DNA of 21,317 nucleotides from a virus: positions 1 through 21,317 of the IMG/VR virus record IMGVR_UViG_3300010149_000232, one strand, 5' to 3'. Shown one piece after another: positions 7,619 to 15,621 of the stretch (its first letter is position 1; each line of letters opens with the position of its first letter). Below the pieces are notes generated by a model. That model had not been told where the DNA came from. It searched no databases and saw only the letters and a list, made by a program, of their open reading frames with translations. The position numbers and the translations under genes were made by a program.

Positions 7619-8917
7619 TCACGAAAGGTTAGTAATCTTACCTTGACCCTTGAAGAAAGTACAGACGACTTCACCAATTGTTCGGTAAAGCCCTCGGTTT
7701 CCAAGTTTGCCTACACCGAATGGGTCGCCAGCGTCAATACCGCCCTCGAAATATTCGGTTGGTTTTAGAGTGCATAGGAAAATATGGTCTGTATCTAAGA
7801 TAAGTATATCTGATAGACCAGTTCCTGAGCCAGTACTTCCCATTTCCTTTGTTGGGATAATTGGAATATCATGGTATGTTGCAACCTTGAATCCAAGTTC
7901 TCGTCCCTTTACACCGCGAACACCGTTATGAGTAGGAACAATTTCTGTTCGTCCCATAAATCGTTCTTGAGATTGTAGTAATTCACCGAGGGCCTGAATT
8001 GTATCATATCCTGTTAGGATAACCTTTGGTGAACCGCCACGAATCTGCAACTCGCGTAATGCTGTGTTTAACAAGTTAAGAGTTAATGGTCGTCGTGCAG
8101 CATATGAAGAACCGTAGTCAACATATGCGTTTAGCCAATCAGCACCAGAAGCGGCGCGGTCATGACCATAAAGACGTACTAATTCTTCAGCAGCAGTTTG
8201 TGTACCAGTGATAATTACTCCACCGTCCATAGCGTTAACTTCATCATATGAAGATACAATCTTATACAAAGAAGTTAGGTTGTTAGCAATTCCGCTTAAT
8301 GGTGTAGCACCACTAAATTGGGATTCAAGTGGCATTAGAGCCATATGATTCATGACTTCTGCGTGAGAAACACCAATTTCTTCACGGTAAGCAGACATAA
8401 TATCGCCAATTCCATCGTCAATCTTTGCCATAGCAGCAGCAAGTTCGGAAATCTCGAACTGATGTGCAATGGTTTTTGGGCTAGCATATAGTACATCATA
8501 AACTGGCTTCAATGGACTTAGTCCATCTGTTGCACTTGTTGTAAATGCTGCATTTTCTGCTACACCACCAATTGCTCCTTCTGTTAGAGAACCGTGACCA
8601 GTTCCACCAGTCGTAGCCCAAACATCTGCTCCGCCACCAATTGCTCGCTCCTTTAAGATGCGCCAACCGGAGGAAGACCAAGGTTTCTTAGGTAAAATAC
8701 TTAATGCGTTAATTTCGCGGTTAAGCATTGACCAAACTTTCTGTCCGTAAATATGGTTGTAAAGCCCACTACCGTTAAATGCAGATTGAAGAGTTACATC
8801 GTGAGCGGAGTGAATACCTGATTCTGCTCCTGCTCCCTTTAGTAACTGCATTCCACCCATACTACCGTAGGTTGCTCGTTCTAAATCCTGAATTGTTCTA
8901 ATTGTGTTTACACTCAT
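7619..8917 (-). CDS. Major capsid protein, HK97 fold, 432 aa
   Basis: This protein builds the icosahedral head. Its place right after the protease-scaffold gene, its length and its sequence layout match HK97-fold capsid proteins. A flexible N-terminus is followed by a long central helix region (SELAAAMAKIDDGIGDIM), then the P-domain signature VILTGYDTIQALGELL near residues 300-315, a strand region (ELGFKVATYHDIPIIPTKEM), and a C-terminal run (DILILDTDHIFLCTLKPTEY) ending in a strand and glycine turn (VVCTFFKGQGKI). The ATG has a strong GGAGTGAT site five bases upstream, and G+C content is clearly higher than in most neighbours, as expected of a highly expressed gene. N-terminal processing by the upstream protease is possible, but no cleavage site is obvious. 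Confidence 0.88.
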   Translation of the reverse strand: MSVNTIRTIQDLERATYGSMGGMQLLKGAGAESGIHSAHDVTLQSAFNGSGLYNHIYGQKVWSMLNREINALSILPKKPWSSSGWRILKERAIGGGADVWATTGGTGHGSLTEGAIGGVAENAAFTTSATDGLSPLKPVYDVLYASPKTIAHQFEISELAAAMAKIDDGIGDIMSAYREEIGVSHAEVMNHMALMPLESQFSGATPLSGIANNLTSLYKIVSSYDEVNAMDGGVIITGTQTAAEELVRLYGHDRAASGADWLNAYVDYGSSYAARRPLTLNLLNTALRELQIRGGSPKVILTGYDTIQALGELLQSQERFMGRTEIVPTHNGVRGVKGRELGFKVATYHDIPIIPTKEMGSTGSGTGLSDILILDTDHIFLCTLKPTEYFEGGIDAGDPFGVGKLGNRGLYRTIGEVVCTFFKGQGKITNLS

Positions 8918-8922
8918 TTATA

Positions 8923-10173
8923 TCACTCCTGTAGTTCGCGGGCTAGGGCGTTAACCTCTTCCCACGATAGTTCTCCAATGTTTTGCATCTTTAAGAGCAT
9001 TTCCTCACTTAACTGTGGTCCAGCAGCAACGCTCTGAACCTGCTTTGCAATAACATTGTTATTACTTTCTAATGACTTGCGAAGTTCTGCGAACTCATTC
9101 TTGAGTGCAGCGACTTCAGCAGCAGCGTCGTAATTTGCCTTAGCAATATCTTCTGCTTCTGACTTTAGTTCTTGCTCGTAAAGGTTTTCAAACTGCTCCT
9201 TGATTACATCATAAGCGCGGGCCTCTTCCTTTTCTAACTTAAACTGCTCGTAAGCCTTTGCGAGGGTTTCCTCGCTTAAGTCCAATGAGTTAATACTCTC
9301 GGACTTTCGTGTGACGAAATTCTTAAATTCGCCACTGTAGCGTCCAGTTAATGCACCATCAATGCGGGACTGACCAGTTTCGTTGTGTCCGTATACTACG
9401 GACTCAGCCTTATTTTCCTCGTCGTCTAACATCTCTTCGTCATCTTCTTCAGCCTTATCCATAAGATTCTCTACCGGGGCTTCCATGAGTTCCTCATCTG
9501 TTTCCATCATAGGTTCCATGTTTTCCTCGTCCATTGAATCATCTTTCTTAATATCAACTTGGTTGCGCAATGCTGCTACAACGTCGTTAAATTCTTCTAA
9601 TGCTTTTGCAATTTCTTCTGACATTTTATCATCTCTTTTATGTTCTTTAACAATATCGAATTTCGCTTCGGGGTTTATGCCTTCTTCACAAATCGTTACT
9701 TCGTGTAACTCCAACTTATCTATCTCCTTATATGTTCCAACATCGGGGTCGTATCTATTCGACTTGTGAAGGGCTTGACCTCCGATACTAAAAGAACGTA
9801 GATTTCCCCTACGAATCTCACGTCCTACTTCTCTTGCTTTCTCAATATCTTCTCTAAGTTTAATAACTACAAAAAGTCCTGTATCATCAACTTGTGTTTT
9901 TAATACATTTCCTTTTGAGTCCGTCCAATTATCAATCACTTCTCCTACCTGCACATTGGAATGCGTTATCATAACATTTTTATAATCACCTTTCATGAAC
10001 TTATCAGATGCTTCCTTAAGTGCATCTAACGTAATTAGGTCATTCTGCTTATCTACTACATCTACTGATGCGTAGCCAGCAATTACTAAAGGTTCGTTTC
10101 TACTACCCTTTAGAATAACCAGTTCACTTCCGGCTCCAAAATGCGCTCCTAGCATATTTGTGCTTAACGCCAT
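8923..10173 (-). CDS. Prohead protease (XkdF-like) fused to scaffold, 416 aa
   Basis: Residues 28-175 look like an XkdF-like / herpes-assemblin-type prohead serine protease. LVIAGYASVDVVDKQNDLIT opens the domain, MITHSN carries a candidate catalytic His (H71), RRGNLRSFSIGG carries the candidate Ser (S129), and LELHEVTICEEGINPEA closes it. Residues 184-416 are a Glu/Met-rich and then coiled-coil region ending LSWEEVNALARELQE, typical of a scaffolding domain that is digested during maturation. The start is the ATG at 10173. It has no Shine-Dalgarno sequence, but TTTATATA lies 27-28 bases upstream, which suggests leaderless translation from a dedicated promoter. An internal ATG at 9624 with a strong ribosome site may produce the scaffold alone. 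The protein acts inside the assembling head, just ahead of the capsid gene. Confidence 0.85.
   Translation of the reverse strand: MALSTNMLGAHFGAGSELVILKGSRNEPLVIAGYASVDVVDKQNDLITLDALKEASDKFMKGDYKNVMITHSNVQVGEVIDNWTDSKGNVLKTQVDDTGLFVVIKLREDIEKAREVGREIRRGNLRSFSIGGQALHKSNRYDPDVGTYKEIDKLELHEVTICEEGINPEAKFDIVKEHKRDDKMSEEIAKALEEFNDVVAALRNQVDIKKDDSMDEENMEPMMETDEELMEAPVENLMDKAEEDDEEMLDDEENKAESVVYGHNETGQSRIDGALTGRYSGEFKNFVTRKSESINSLDLSEETLAKAYEQFKLEKEEARAYDVIKEQFENLYEQELKSEAEDIAKANYDAAAEVAALKNEFAELRKSLESNNNVIAKQVQSVAAGPQLSEEMLLKMQNIGELSWEEVNALARELQE
9622..9636 (-). promoter_or_regulatory. Internal ribosome site and start for a free scaffold protein
   Basis: GAGATGAT lies five bases before an in-frame ATG at codon 184, exactly where the protease domain ends and the acidic scaffold begins. 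Initiation here would give a 233-residue protein (MSEEIAKALEE onward, to 8923). The 15 bases AGAGATGATAAAATG are identical to the start region of the small gene at 15840, where they evidently work as a start. A nested scaffold within a protease gene is known from phage lambda (C and Nu3). Confidence 0.6.
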
Positions 10174-10196
10174 ACTCAGAGGTTAATCCACTATAC

Positions 10197-10204
10197 TATA
10201 TAAA
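10197..10204 (-). promoter_or_regulatory. Archaeal TATA box before protease-capsid genes
   Basis: TTTATATA on the minus strand is centred 27-28 bases before the ATG at 10173, the normal distance from an archaeal TATA box to the transcription start. The implied transcript would begin at or within a base or two of the start codon. That gene is the clearest one in the window lacking a Shine-Dalgarno sequence, consistent with leaderless mRNA. The preceding ATTAAC is a partial match to a TFB-recognition element. The box sits directly after the ligase stop codon. Confidence 0.65.
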
Positions 10205-10205
10205 G

Positions 10206-12305
10206 TTAATCGGAAAACTTGAGTTTTTTATACTTATCGTCGTAGATATTTACAAGTCCTTCATCGCTTGTCTTATCTGTGGGCTTGGTTTTATAACCTG
10301 TCCATACTATCCACTTATTCTTATCTTTAAATGGTACGACCCGATAGTGTATCTTACCATCATACATTTTTGAATCAATTATGTATTCGTGATAACCATT
10401 TCTTTGACTACCAATTACTGCACCACCTTTAGATAATAATTTTACTTTATCCGCATCAGTATCTATTTGTGCTAAAAATTTATCCGCCTTACCAAACAAA
10501 TTATACATATCTATGTCTTCACTTTGTTCTATTCGCCAAACCATTTCTTTTCCTTTGTGCTTTATTACAAAATTAAGGTCTTTGTCCTTTCTTCGCCATA
10601 ATTCAAACGTGGTAGGTTCTTCTTTTAATTCTATTTTATCATCATTATAAAAAAGACGAGCAGGTTTATCATACAGAATACCATAAGCATTACCACGCTC
10701 ACGTAAAAAGGCAGTAACTTCTTCTTCTAACTTTTCACCCTTACCCTTAAATAATCTACTAAGTATATTATTCATATTTTCAGCACGGGAGATTATTTCT
10801 TTTACAGATACTTTGGTATCTTCTTGAGTCATATTACTAACCAATGTCATTAAAACAGCACTATCCTTTAGATACTTATTACCTAGTTCCTCCTTCCAAA
10901 GTTCTATATCAATAGTAGCATTTTTTGCCATGAGGTTATTTTCTTCAAACCCGTGAACGATAAAACCTTCCATAGATAGTTCACCTTTAATAATTGCAGA
11001 CCCATGTATGTTATCTGTAATTACATATGATTTAGTTAGTGCTTCAATAGTATAATCTGATAATCTTTTTTTGTTATCTTCTGAAAGGAACTTTAAGGTA
11101 ATAATTCTTTCCGCTTCTGTTACTTCAGGTATCTCGACAAATTTGGCAGAGTAGATAGAAAATCCCTTTTTATTTGCTTGAACTTCGTCAACCTTAACTC
11201 TAATAATATCTCCAACTTCTACCTTTTCTTTTGTATTTAGAGCCTTTCCAACGTTAAGGTATTTTTTACCCTCATGTTCTACAACTGGTTTATATTCATC
11301 ATCGTCATCCATAGGTCCAGCACCTAATGTGTAACTATAAGTCCCATTTTTATTTTCTCTAACTTCTAATACCATTAAATCTAAATCTATGAATTTTTTC
11401 CATTTAACCCACTTAGGATTTTTCTTCTTACCAATAACATATGATGACTTACTATCTTTAATAACTACTCCTTCTGATGTTGGATTTTGCATTATTTCCT
11501 TTGCGTAATCTTCTATCTCTTCGTATGAATCTGCAGAGCGCGTATCGCGTTTAGATGGGAATTGTATTTGGTCGTCGCTTAGTGCAGAATATTCTTTAAA
11601 GAGAGTCATAATTCTTTCCTCTAACTTCTTAGCATAAATATCTTCACCTTGATGCCGAAGAATATCGAATACGTGAACTTTAATATCTGCCTTAGCGTCT
11701 TTTTTGTTAATATAAGCAATTGTGTCTGCTCTATGTAGGGGTTCGTTATCTTTGTAAAGAACGGCTTCCGCATCTAATATACATTTTGGAAACACATCTT
11801 GCTCTAATCTTTTTACTTGTTTTGGGAACTTATCTGTAATATCTCTACCATTAAATGAAAATATTTTTACAGTTTTAAGTTTGTGAATCTGAATACGAAG
11901 ACCATCAAATTTTTCTTGAACAATCCACTCACCTGTAAACCCCTTAAGTTCTTTAAGGTCATCAATCTCGAATATTCTATACATAGGTTTATTTGGCATA
12001 ATAAAAGTGTTTAGTTTAGTTTGGTCTTCTTTTGATATAGGGCTAGATGTGGCAATTTCACGTAGCACGTCTAGAACTAATTTTGCATGGGATGATGTAA
12101 CATTCCTTGCTTGATTAAGTCGAGTAAGTGGTATTCGTAGTTCAACGTATGATTTAAGATGTTCGTCATCTTCCATACTCGTTTGTAGTTCAGAAATAAG
12201 TTCTGCCCATTCACCACCATAGGTTTTTGGGTCTTCTTTGGCGGTAAGATATAAAACCCTACAGTGATTATATTTTGGCATCCACCTATTAACCAAAAGA
12301 AACAT
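10206..12305 (-). CDS. ATP-dependent DNA ligase with C-terminal extension, 699 aa
   Basis: The nucleotidyltransferase motifs are in order: motif I EKFDGLRIQIHK with the candidate AMP-accepting Lys132, FSFNGRD near 149, LDAEAV at 177-182, FDIL near 213, EGVVIK at 278-283 and WVKWKK at 299-304. An OB-fold-like domain follows (residues about 305-395, including KVEVGDIIRVKVDEV) with a short acidic insert (DDDDE). This is the ATP-dependent ligase core that seals nicks in duplex DNA. Residues about 400-699 are an extra region I do not recognise; its last 130 residues are rich in aromatic and Gly/Lys residues (GSQRNGYHEYII, then KNKWIVWTGYK). The ligase lies inside the head operon rather than with replication genes. 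The start is uncertain: ATGs at 12305 and 12281 both have purine-rich sequence (AAAGGGG, AGGTGG) directly abutting them. Confidence 0.85.
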   Translation of the reverse strand: MFLLVNRWMPKYNHCRVLYLTAKEDPKTYGGEWAELISELQTSMEDDEHLKSYVELRIPLTRLNQARNVTSSHAKLVLDVLREIATSSPISKEDQTKLNTFIMPNKPMYRIFEIDDLKELKGFTGEWIVQEKFDGLRIQIHKLKTVKIFSFNGRDITDKFPKQVKRLEQDVFPKCILDAEAVLYKDNEPLHRADTIAYINKKDAKADIKVHVFDILRHQGEDIYAKKLEERIMTLFKEYSALSDDQIQFPSKRDTRSADSYEEIEDYAKEIMQNPTSEGVVIKDSKSSYVIGKKKNPKWVKWKKFIDLDLMVLEVRENKNGTYSYTLGAGPMDDDDEYKPVVEHEGKKYLNVGKALNTKEKVEVGDIIRVKVDEVQANKKGFSIYSAKFVEIPEVTEAERIITLKFLSEDNKKRLSDYTIEALTKSYVITDNIHGSAIIKGELSMEGFIVHGFEENNLMAKNATIDIELWKEELGNKYLKDSAVLMTLVSNMTQEDTKVSVKEIISRAENMNNILSRLFKGKGEKLEEEVTAFLRERGNAYGILYDKPARLFYNDDKIELKEEPTTFELWRRKDKDLNFVIKHKGKEMVWRIEQSEDIDMYNLFGKADKFLAQIDTDADKVKLLSKGGAVIGSQRNGYHEYIIDSKMYDGKIHYRVVPFKDKNKWIVWTGYKTKPTDKTSDEGLVNIYDDKYKKLKFSD

Positions 12306-12708
12306 CCCCTTTGTCGTCTTTTGGTTTGTCGGCTTTTGGTTTTTTCATTACTTCCATTATCATATCTATTAATGGTTCTTCGGCTCTTTCTGGGTCCCCT
12401 ACTCCTAAAATATCTTCTAACATTAGTGTTAAACTTAGTTGACCACTTTTATGTCTAATTACAGGTTGTAAATTATGAGGATTAAAATCTATATGAAAAT
12501 TTGCTGAAGCGTCTGATGTGGTAATTTTATAGTTATTAGGAAATCTTACTTCTTGTTCAGTCCCAAAACTAAATTCACCGGGGTCTATACCGGTATATTC
12601 TATGTTAATACCTATATTTTTATCTTGTAAATATTTAGTAATAATACGCATTATAGTAATACGTTGAGAATCAGATAATTTTGCTTTTAGGATAATTTTC
12701 CAATCCAC
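12289..12708 (-). CDS. Unknown protein, 139 aa
   Basis: I place the start at a GTG at 12708, six bases after AGGTGG and just past the upstream stop. An ATG 14 codons earlier would overlap the previous gene by 32 bases and has no spaced ribosome site. The N-terminal 70 residues alternate helix and strands (DWKIILKAKLSDSQRITIMR, then NNYKITTSDASANFHIDFNP). The C-terminal 35 residues are charged and Lys/Asp/Pro-rich (EVMKKPKADKPKDDKGD), probably disordered. No family is recognised. It lies between an acidic unknown protein and the DNA ligase and may be a head-associated accessory protein, but nothing in the sequence shows a function. Confidence 0.6.
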   Translation of the reverse strand: MDWKIILKAKLSDSQRITIMRIITKYLQDKNIGINIEYTGIDPGEFSFGTEQEVRFPNNYKITTSDASANFHIDFNPHNLQPVIRHKSGQLSLTLMLEDILGVGDPERAEEPLIDMIMEVMKKPKADKPKDDKGDVSFG

Positions 12709-12718
12709 ATTAAACCAC

Positions 12719-13327
12719 CTAGAATCTGTCCTTAGTAGGCTCGTCTTCATCCTGTGGTCTATTTGCTCTTTTAGCGGAAACTTTTGTTGAAGCCTCCTGC
12801 TCGACTAATTTGCCCAACAACATGTTCACAGATTTTACCTGTTCAGCAATTGCTTTAAAAGAAGCAGCCATTTCTGGTAAAGATTCCTTTACTGATGGTT
12901 TACGCTTTTTACCCATTACTGGACCTCTTTCCATAGGACCGGCTTCATCCTCCATAGGTTCACGGTCTGCACCACGCCCTACATACTTTTGTCCTGCTAA
13001 ATCTCTATCTAGTTTATCACGACCATATGCCTTTTTCATTGTTGTTGGCTTATTTGGTTTTGCAGCACCACGAGGAATAGAACGTGGACCTAATGGACCA
13101 TCATCAAATTGAACACCAAATACATCTACTTTCTTAGATGCTGGCTTATTTACTTTAACATCTTCTGCGTGTTCATCAGGGTCCACTGGACTTCCTAAAT
13201 GGTTACTAATCAATGTTGTTAAATCTCGTAATTGTGTTAGGGCCATTGTTACTTTCTTTTCCGCATCGCTTTGGGCATCCCTATGTGCGCTTAAATTTTC
13301 TGTTTCTCCTAAATTATCGTATTCCAT
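12719..13327 (-). CDS. Hydrophilic, mostly disordered protein, 202 aa
   Basis: The ATG at 13327 is chosen because GGTGA stands five bases before it; an ATG four codons earlier overlaps that site. The N-terminus contains a helix followed by TLISNHLGSPVDPDEHAEDV. The middle is Lys/Arg/Gly/Pro-rich (RGAAKPNKPTTMKKAYGRDK, GPMERGPVMGKKRKP) and probably unstructured. A helix near the end (LPEMAASFKAIAEQVKSVNM) has heptad spacing and could form a coiled coil. This mix of disordered charged sequence and short helices suits a scaffold-like or minor capsid assembly protein, but no family is recognisable. The segment TLISNHLGS nearly repeats one in the probable decoration protein after the capsid gene. 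Confidence 0.6.
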   Translation of the reverse strand: MEYDNLGETENLSAHRDAQSDAEKKVTMALTQLRDLTTLISNHLGSPVDPDEHAEDVKVNKPASKKVDVFGVQFDDGPLGPRSIPRGAAKPNKPTTMKKAYGRDKLDRDLAGQKYVGRGADREPMEDEAGPMERGPVMGKKRKPSVKESLPEMAASFKAIAEQVKSVNMLLGKLVEQEASTKVSAKRANRPQDEDEPTKDRF

Positions 13328-13328
13328 A

Positions 13329-13562
13329 TTATTCACCATTAATTTTTTTAACCATGCTGTCTAGTTCTGTCCAATCCATTTTTGCGATGGTATCAGCATC
13401 GGGTAGTGGACTACCACTAGAAACAGCGGGAACCTGTGTTTGGGTCTTAACAAGACCCGACTTCATAAGAATATTATCTGAACTGTAAACCATAGCCTCA
13501 AGGCTTTTAACACGGTCTACTAACTCTTTTAGTAACATTTGTAAATCGTTATCATTACTCAT
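13329..13562 (-). CDS. Small protein with helical ends, 77 aa
   Basis: The ATG at 13562 has AGGTGA five bases upstream and overlaps the end of the large preceding gene, so translation is probably coupled. A GTG three codons earlier lies inside that ribosome site and is rejected. The protein opens with an amphipathic helix (DLQMLLKELVDRVKSLEAMV), has a Ser/Pro/Val linker, and closes with a second short helix (DWTELDSMVKKI). There is no membrane segment. No family is recognised. Helix-linker-helix architecture suggests a small oligomeric adaptor in head assembly. Confidence 0.6.
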   Translation of the reverse strand: MSNDNDLQMLLKELVDRVKSLEAMVYSSDNILMKSGLVKTQTQVPAVSSGSPLPDADTIAKMDWTELDSMVKKINGE

Positions 13563-15612
13563 CTTTTTCACCTGACTTCGGGTAGATTACTTCTCTAATT
13601 GATTTATATAGTTTTTCATATTCGCGGCGTAATCGAACCGCTCTCTTCACAACCTTTAGATTCTCGTCCTCGTATTTAAGGACTTTCTTTTTTAGCGCCT
13701 TATTATCGTTAACAATACCCAACGACTTCAATACCGTAATAAGTTCTCCTAATTTTAGGGCATCCTCATTGAAGTATTCTGTTGGGTGTGCCAACTGTAG
13801 TAGGGTCTTTACTAATCTTTTGTCTTTTTTATTTAATTCTTGTAGAATTTTACTATTGTCTGCTTTAATTATAGTATTTGATGTTACACCCAATTCACCC
13901 ATTAGTAAATCCAATGCTTTGCCCACTTTACCCCCTTTAGGGTATTTACCTTCGCCATACATTTCGGCTTGAGCCTCTTGGAATTCTTTTTCCCACTCTT
14001 CTTTAGAACGCTTATCATCCGATGGTGGCGTATCATATGCTCCAAGTGCAGCACGTCTTTTCATTGATTGCGTCTGTTGAGCACCTTCTCTAGTAATTGT
14101 TTTTCCTGACCTTGCATAAGAAGGGTCTACCATTGCCATAGCCGCTTCAATTATTTCTTTGTCTTCAATGGATGGTTTAACACGAATAGTAGCCTCTAAT
14201 TCTTTATGCTGACGTAATAATTCTTTACGGTCTGCTCTTAACTTCTGACTTGATACTAATTCACTGTCTTGTATCGACTTTCCACCTACCGATACTTCAA
14301 CCTCACCACTATCAATCATATTTGCTAGGTCTAATAGCCCGTCTTCGTTTTTTCTTTCATCTGTATCCTGTAAAAGTTTATCTATTTCCTTAATTTTACT
14401 TACTGTTTCTTTTAATTGTTTTTGTTTTTCAGCAAGTTCCTGCTCTCTTTTAGCCGTTTTTTCTCCCGCTTTTGGGTCGCGGAAACTATACGTTCCTACC
14501 TTTTTGTATTCTTCCTGTAACAATTGAGCATTTTGTGGAGTTAGTTCAAATTCTTCATCCCCAATCCACATTTTTAAGCCCTTTGGTTTATATTCACGTT
14601 TTGCAGATTGTCGTACTGGTTTATTTAACCCAGTATTCAGATTTCTTACATTAGTTAATCTATATGCAGTGAACCATATTCTCATTATTATTCTTAACAT
14701 TGATATATTATCTAGGAGAACATGAGGTTTTCTGTAGGCGTTATCTTTATCGGAGTTATCTAGTTCTTGTAACTGCTCAAAAAATTTATCCACTTTAGCG
14801 TAAATTTTGTCATTAAATTTACTTGCATTATGTATATACACATTTTTATACAAGTCATTAATATGTATTTCAAAGATTCTTACAACCTCGTTAGTAATAT
14901 TGGGCTTACCTTCGGAATCTAAATCAACTGTATCCCTGAAGCCTCTGGCTTTATCCGTACCCTGTAATAATGTAGCATAGACCGTACCCATATCTACACT
15001 ACTCGCTGGTGTTTCTACAATCTGTTCTTGTCTCGGAGTATCGTCATCATCTTTGGATGGCTCGGACCTTTTAGTGGTTTCTTTAACATAGGGTACTAAT
15101 ATTCTACTGATTGCTGTGGCTATATCCGTAACTAATTCTTCCGCTTGGTCTACGAATCTATCTGAAAGCGTACCCTCCCCACCATATTTTTCATAATCAA
15201 TATTAGGTCTATCCTGTAATATTTTTAATGGTGTTTTTGGATATGGAGGGAGAACCGATTGCCGTCCCTTTAATGTAGGTTTTATAACTATATAAAAAAT
15301 TTCATTAACTATTTTGTTTTTTATATCAGTTAAGTATTCTTTCTTTTTTTCTGATGGTATTTTTTTATATCTTAGAAAATCTAATGTTAATATTTTATCG
15401 TATGGAACCTCAATTTTTTGGATAGTATCCATTTTTAGGTCAGGTAATAATTCTAAAATATCATTAAGAAAACTTTCCTCTAAATTATCAAAAAAAGGTT
15501 GTGGAATACCTATTTCTTTAAAATCCTTTTTGTTTGGTTCTTCACCAACGGTGACCGTTCTTGGGACATATGGTGATGGTTTTTTAATTTTCACAATATT
15601 TTCCCAACCCAT
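13555..15612 (-). CDS. Large unknown protein of the head module, 685 aa
   Basis: The start at 15612 has AAGGTGAT four bases before the ATG. The protein divides into an N-terminal helical region (1-176), a charged linker (about 177-205, RSEPSKDDDD), a second helical region (206-345) with a conspicuous basic/aromatic helix (SMLRIIMRIWFTAYRLTNVR near 304-323), a long predicted coiled coil (about 385-415 and 455-475, rich in Glu/Lys/Gln), and a basic C-terminal helical domain (about 575-680). It has no catalytic motif, transmembrane segment or signal peptide that I can identify. Location between portal and protease genes suggests a minor head or internal virion protein. It could also take part in portal assembly. 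Function unknown. Confidence 0.7.
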   Translation of the reverse strand: MGWENIVKIKKPSPYVPRTVTVGEEPNKKDFKEIGIPQPFFDNLEESFLNDILELLPDLKMDTIQKIEVPYDKILTLDFLRYKKIPSEKKKEYLTDIKNKIVNEIFYIVIKPTLKGRQSVLPPYPKTPLKILQDRPNIDYEKYGGEGTLSDRFVDQAEELVTDIATAISRILVPYVKETTKRSEPSKDDDDTPRQEQIVETPASSVDMGTVYATLLQGTDKARGFRDTVDLDSEGKPNITNEVVRIFEIHINDLYKNVYIHNASKFNDKIYAKVDKFFEQLQELDNSDKDNAYRKPHVLLDNISMLRIIMRIWFTAYRLTNVRNLNTGLNKPVRQSAKREYKPKGLKMWIGDEEFELTPQNAQLLQEEYKKVGTYSFRDPKAGEKTAKREQELAEKQKQLKETVSKIKEIDKLLQDTDERKNEDGLLDLANMIDSGEVEVSVGGKSIQDSELVSSQKLRADRKELLRQHKELEATIRVKPSIEDKEIIEAAMAMVDPSYARSGKTITREGAQQTQSMKRRAALGAYDTPPSDDKRSKEEWEKEFQEAQAEMYGEGKYPKGGKVGKALDLLMGELGVTSNTIIKADNSKILQELNKKDKRLVKTLLQLAHPTEYFNEDALKLGELITVLKSLGIVNDNKALKKKVLKYEDENLKVVKRAVRLRREYEKLYKSIREVIYPKSGEKDE

Positions 15613-15621
15613 TTAATCACC

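Noticed and set aside
8496-8681. Trp/Arg-rich minus-strand frame inside the capsid gene
   Set aside because: Out-of-frame reading of Gly-rich capsid codons; composition is unlike a protein and there is no start signal.
9383-9769. Plus-strand Ser-rich open frame across the scaffold region
   Set aside because: Antisense shadow of the Glu/Met-rich scaffold sequence.
12709-12750. N-terminal extension of the 139-residue protein
   Set aside because: The ATG at 12750 lacks a spaced ribosome site, while GTG 12708 has AGGTGG six bases upstream right at the previous stop.
15289-15296. Second exact TTTATATA on the minus strand
   Set aside because: It is inside the coding sequence of the 685-residue protein with no start codon about 27 bases downstream, so it is probably chance. 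It also shows the octamer alone is not sufficient evidence.
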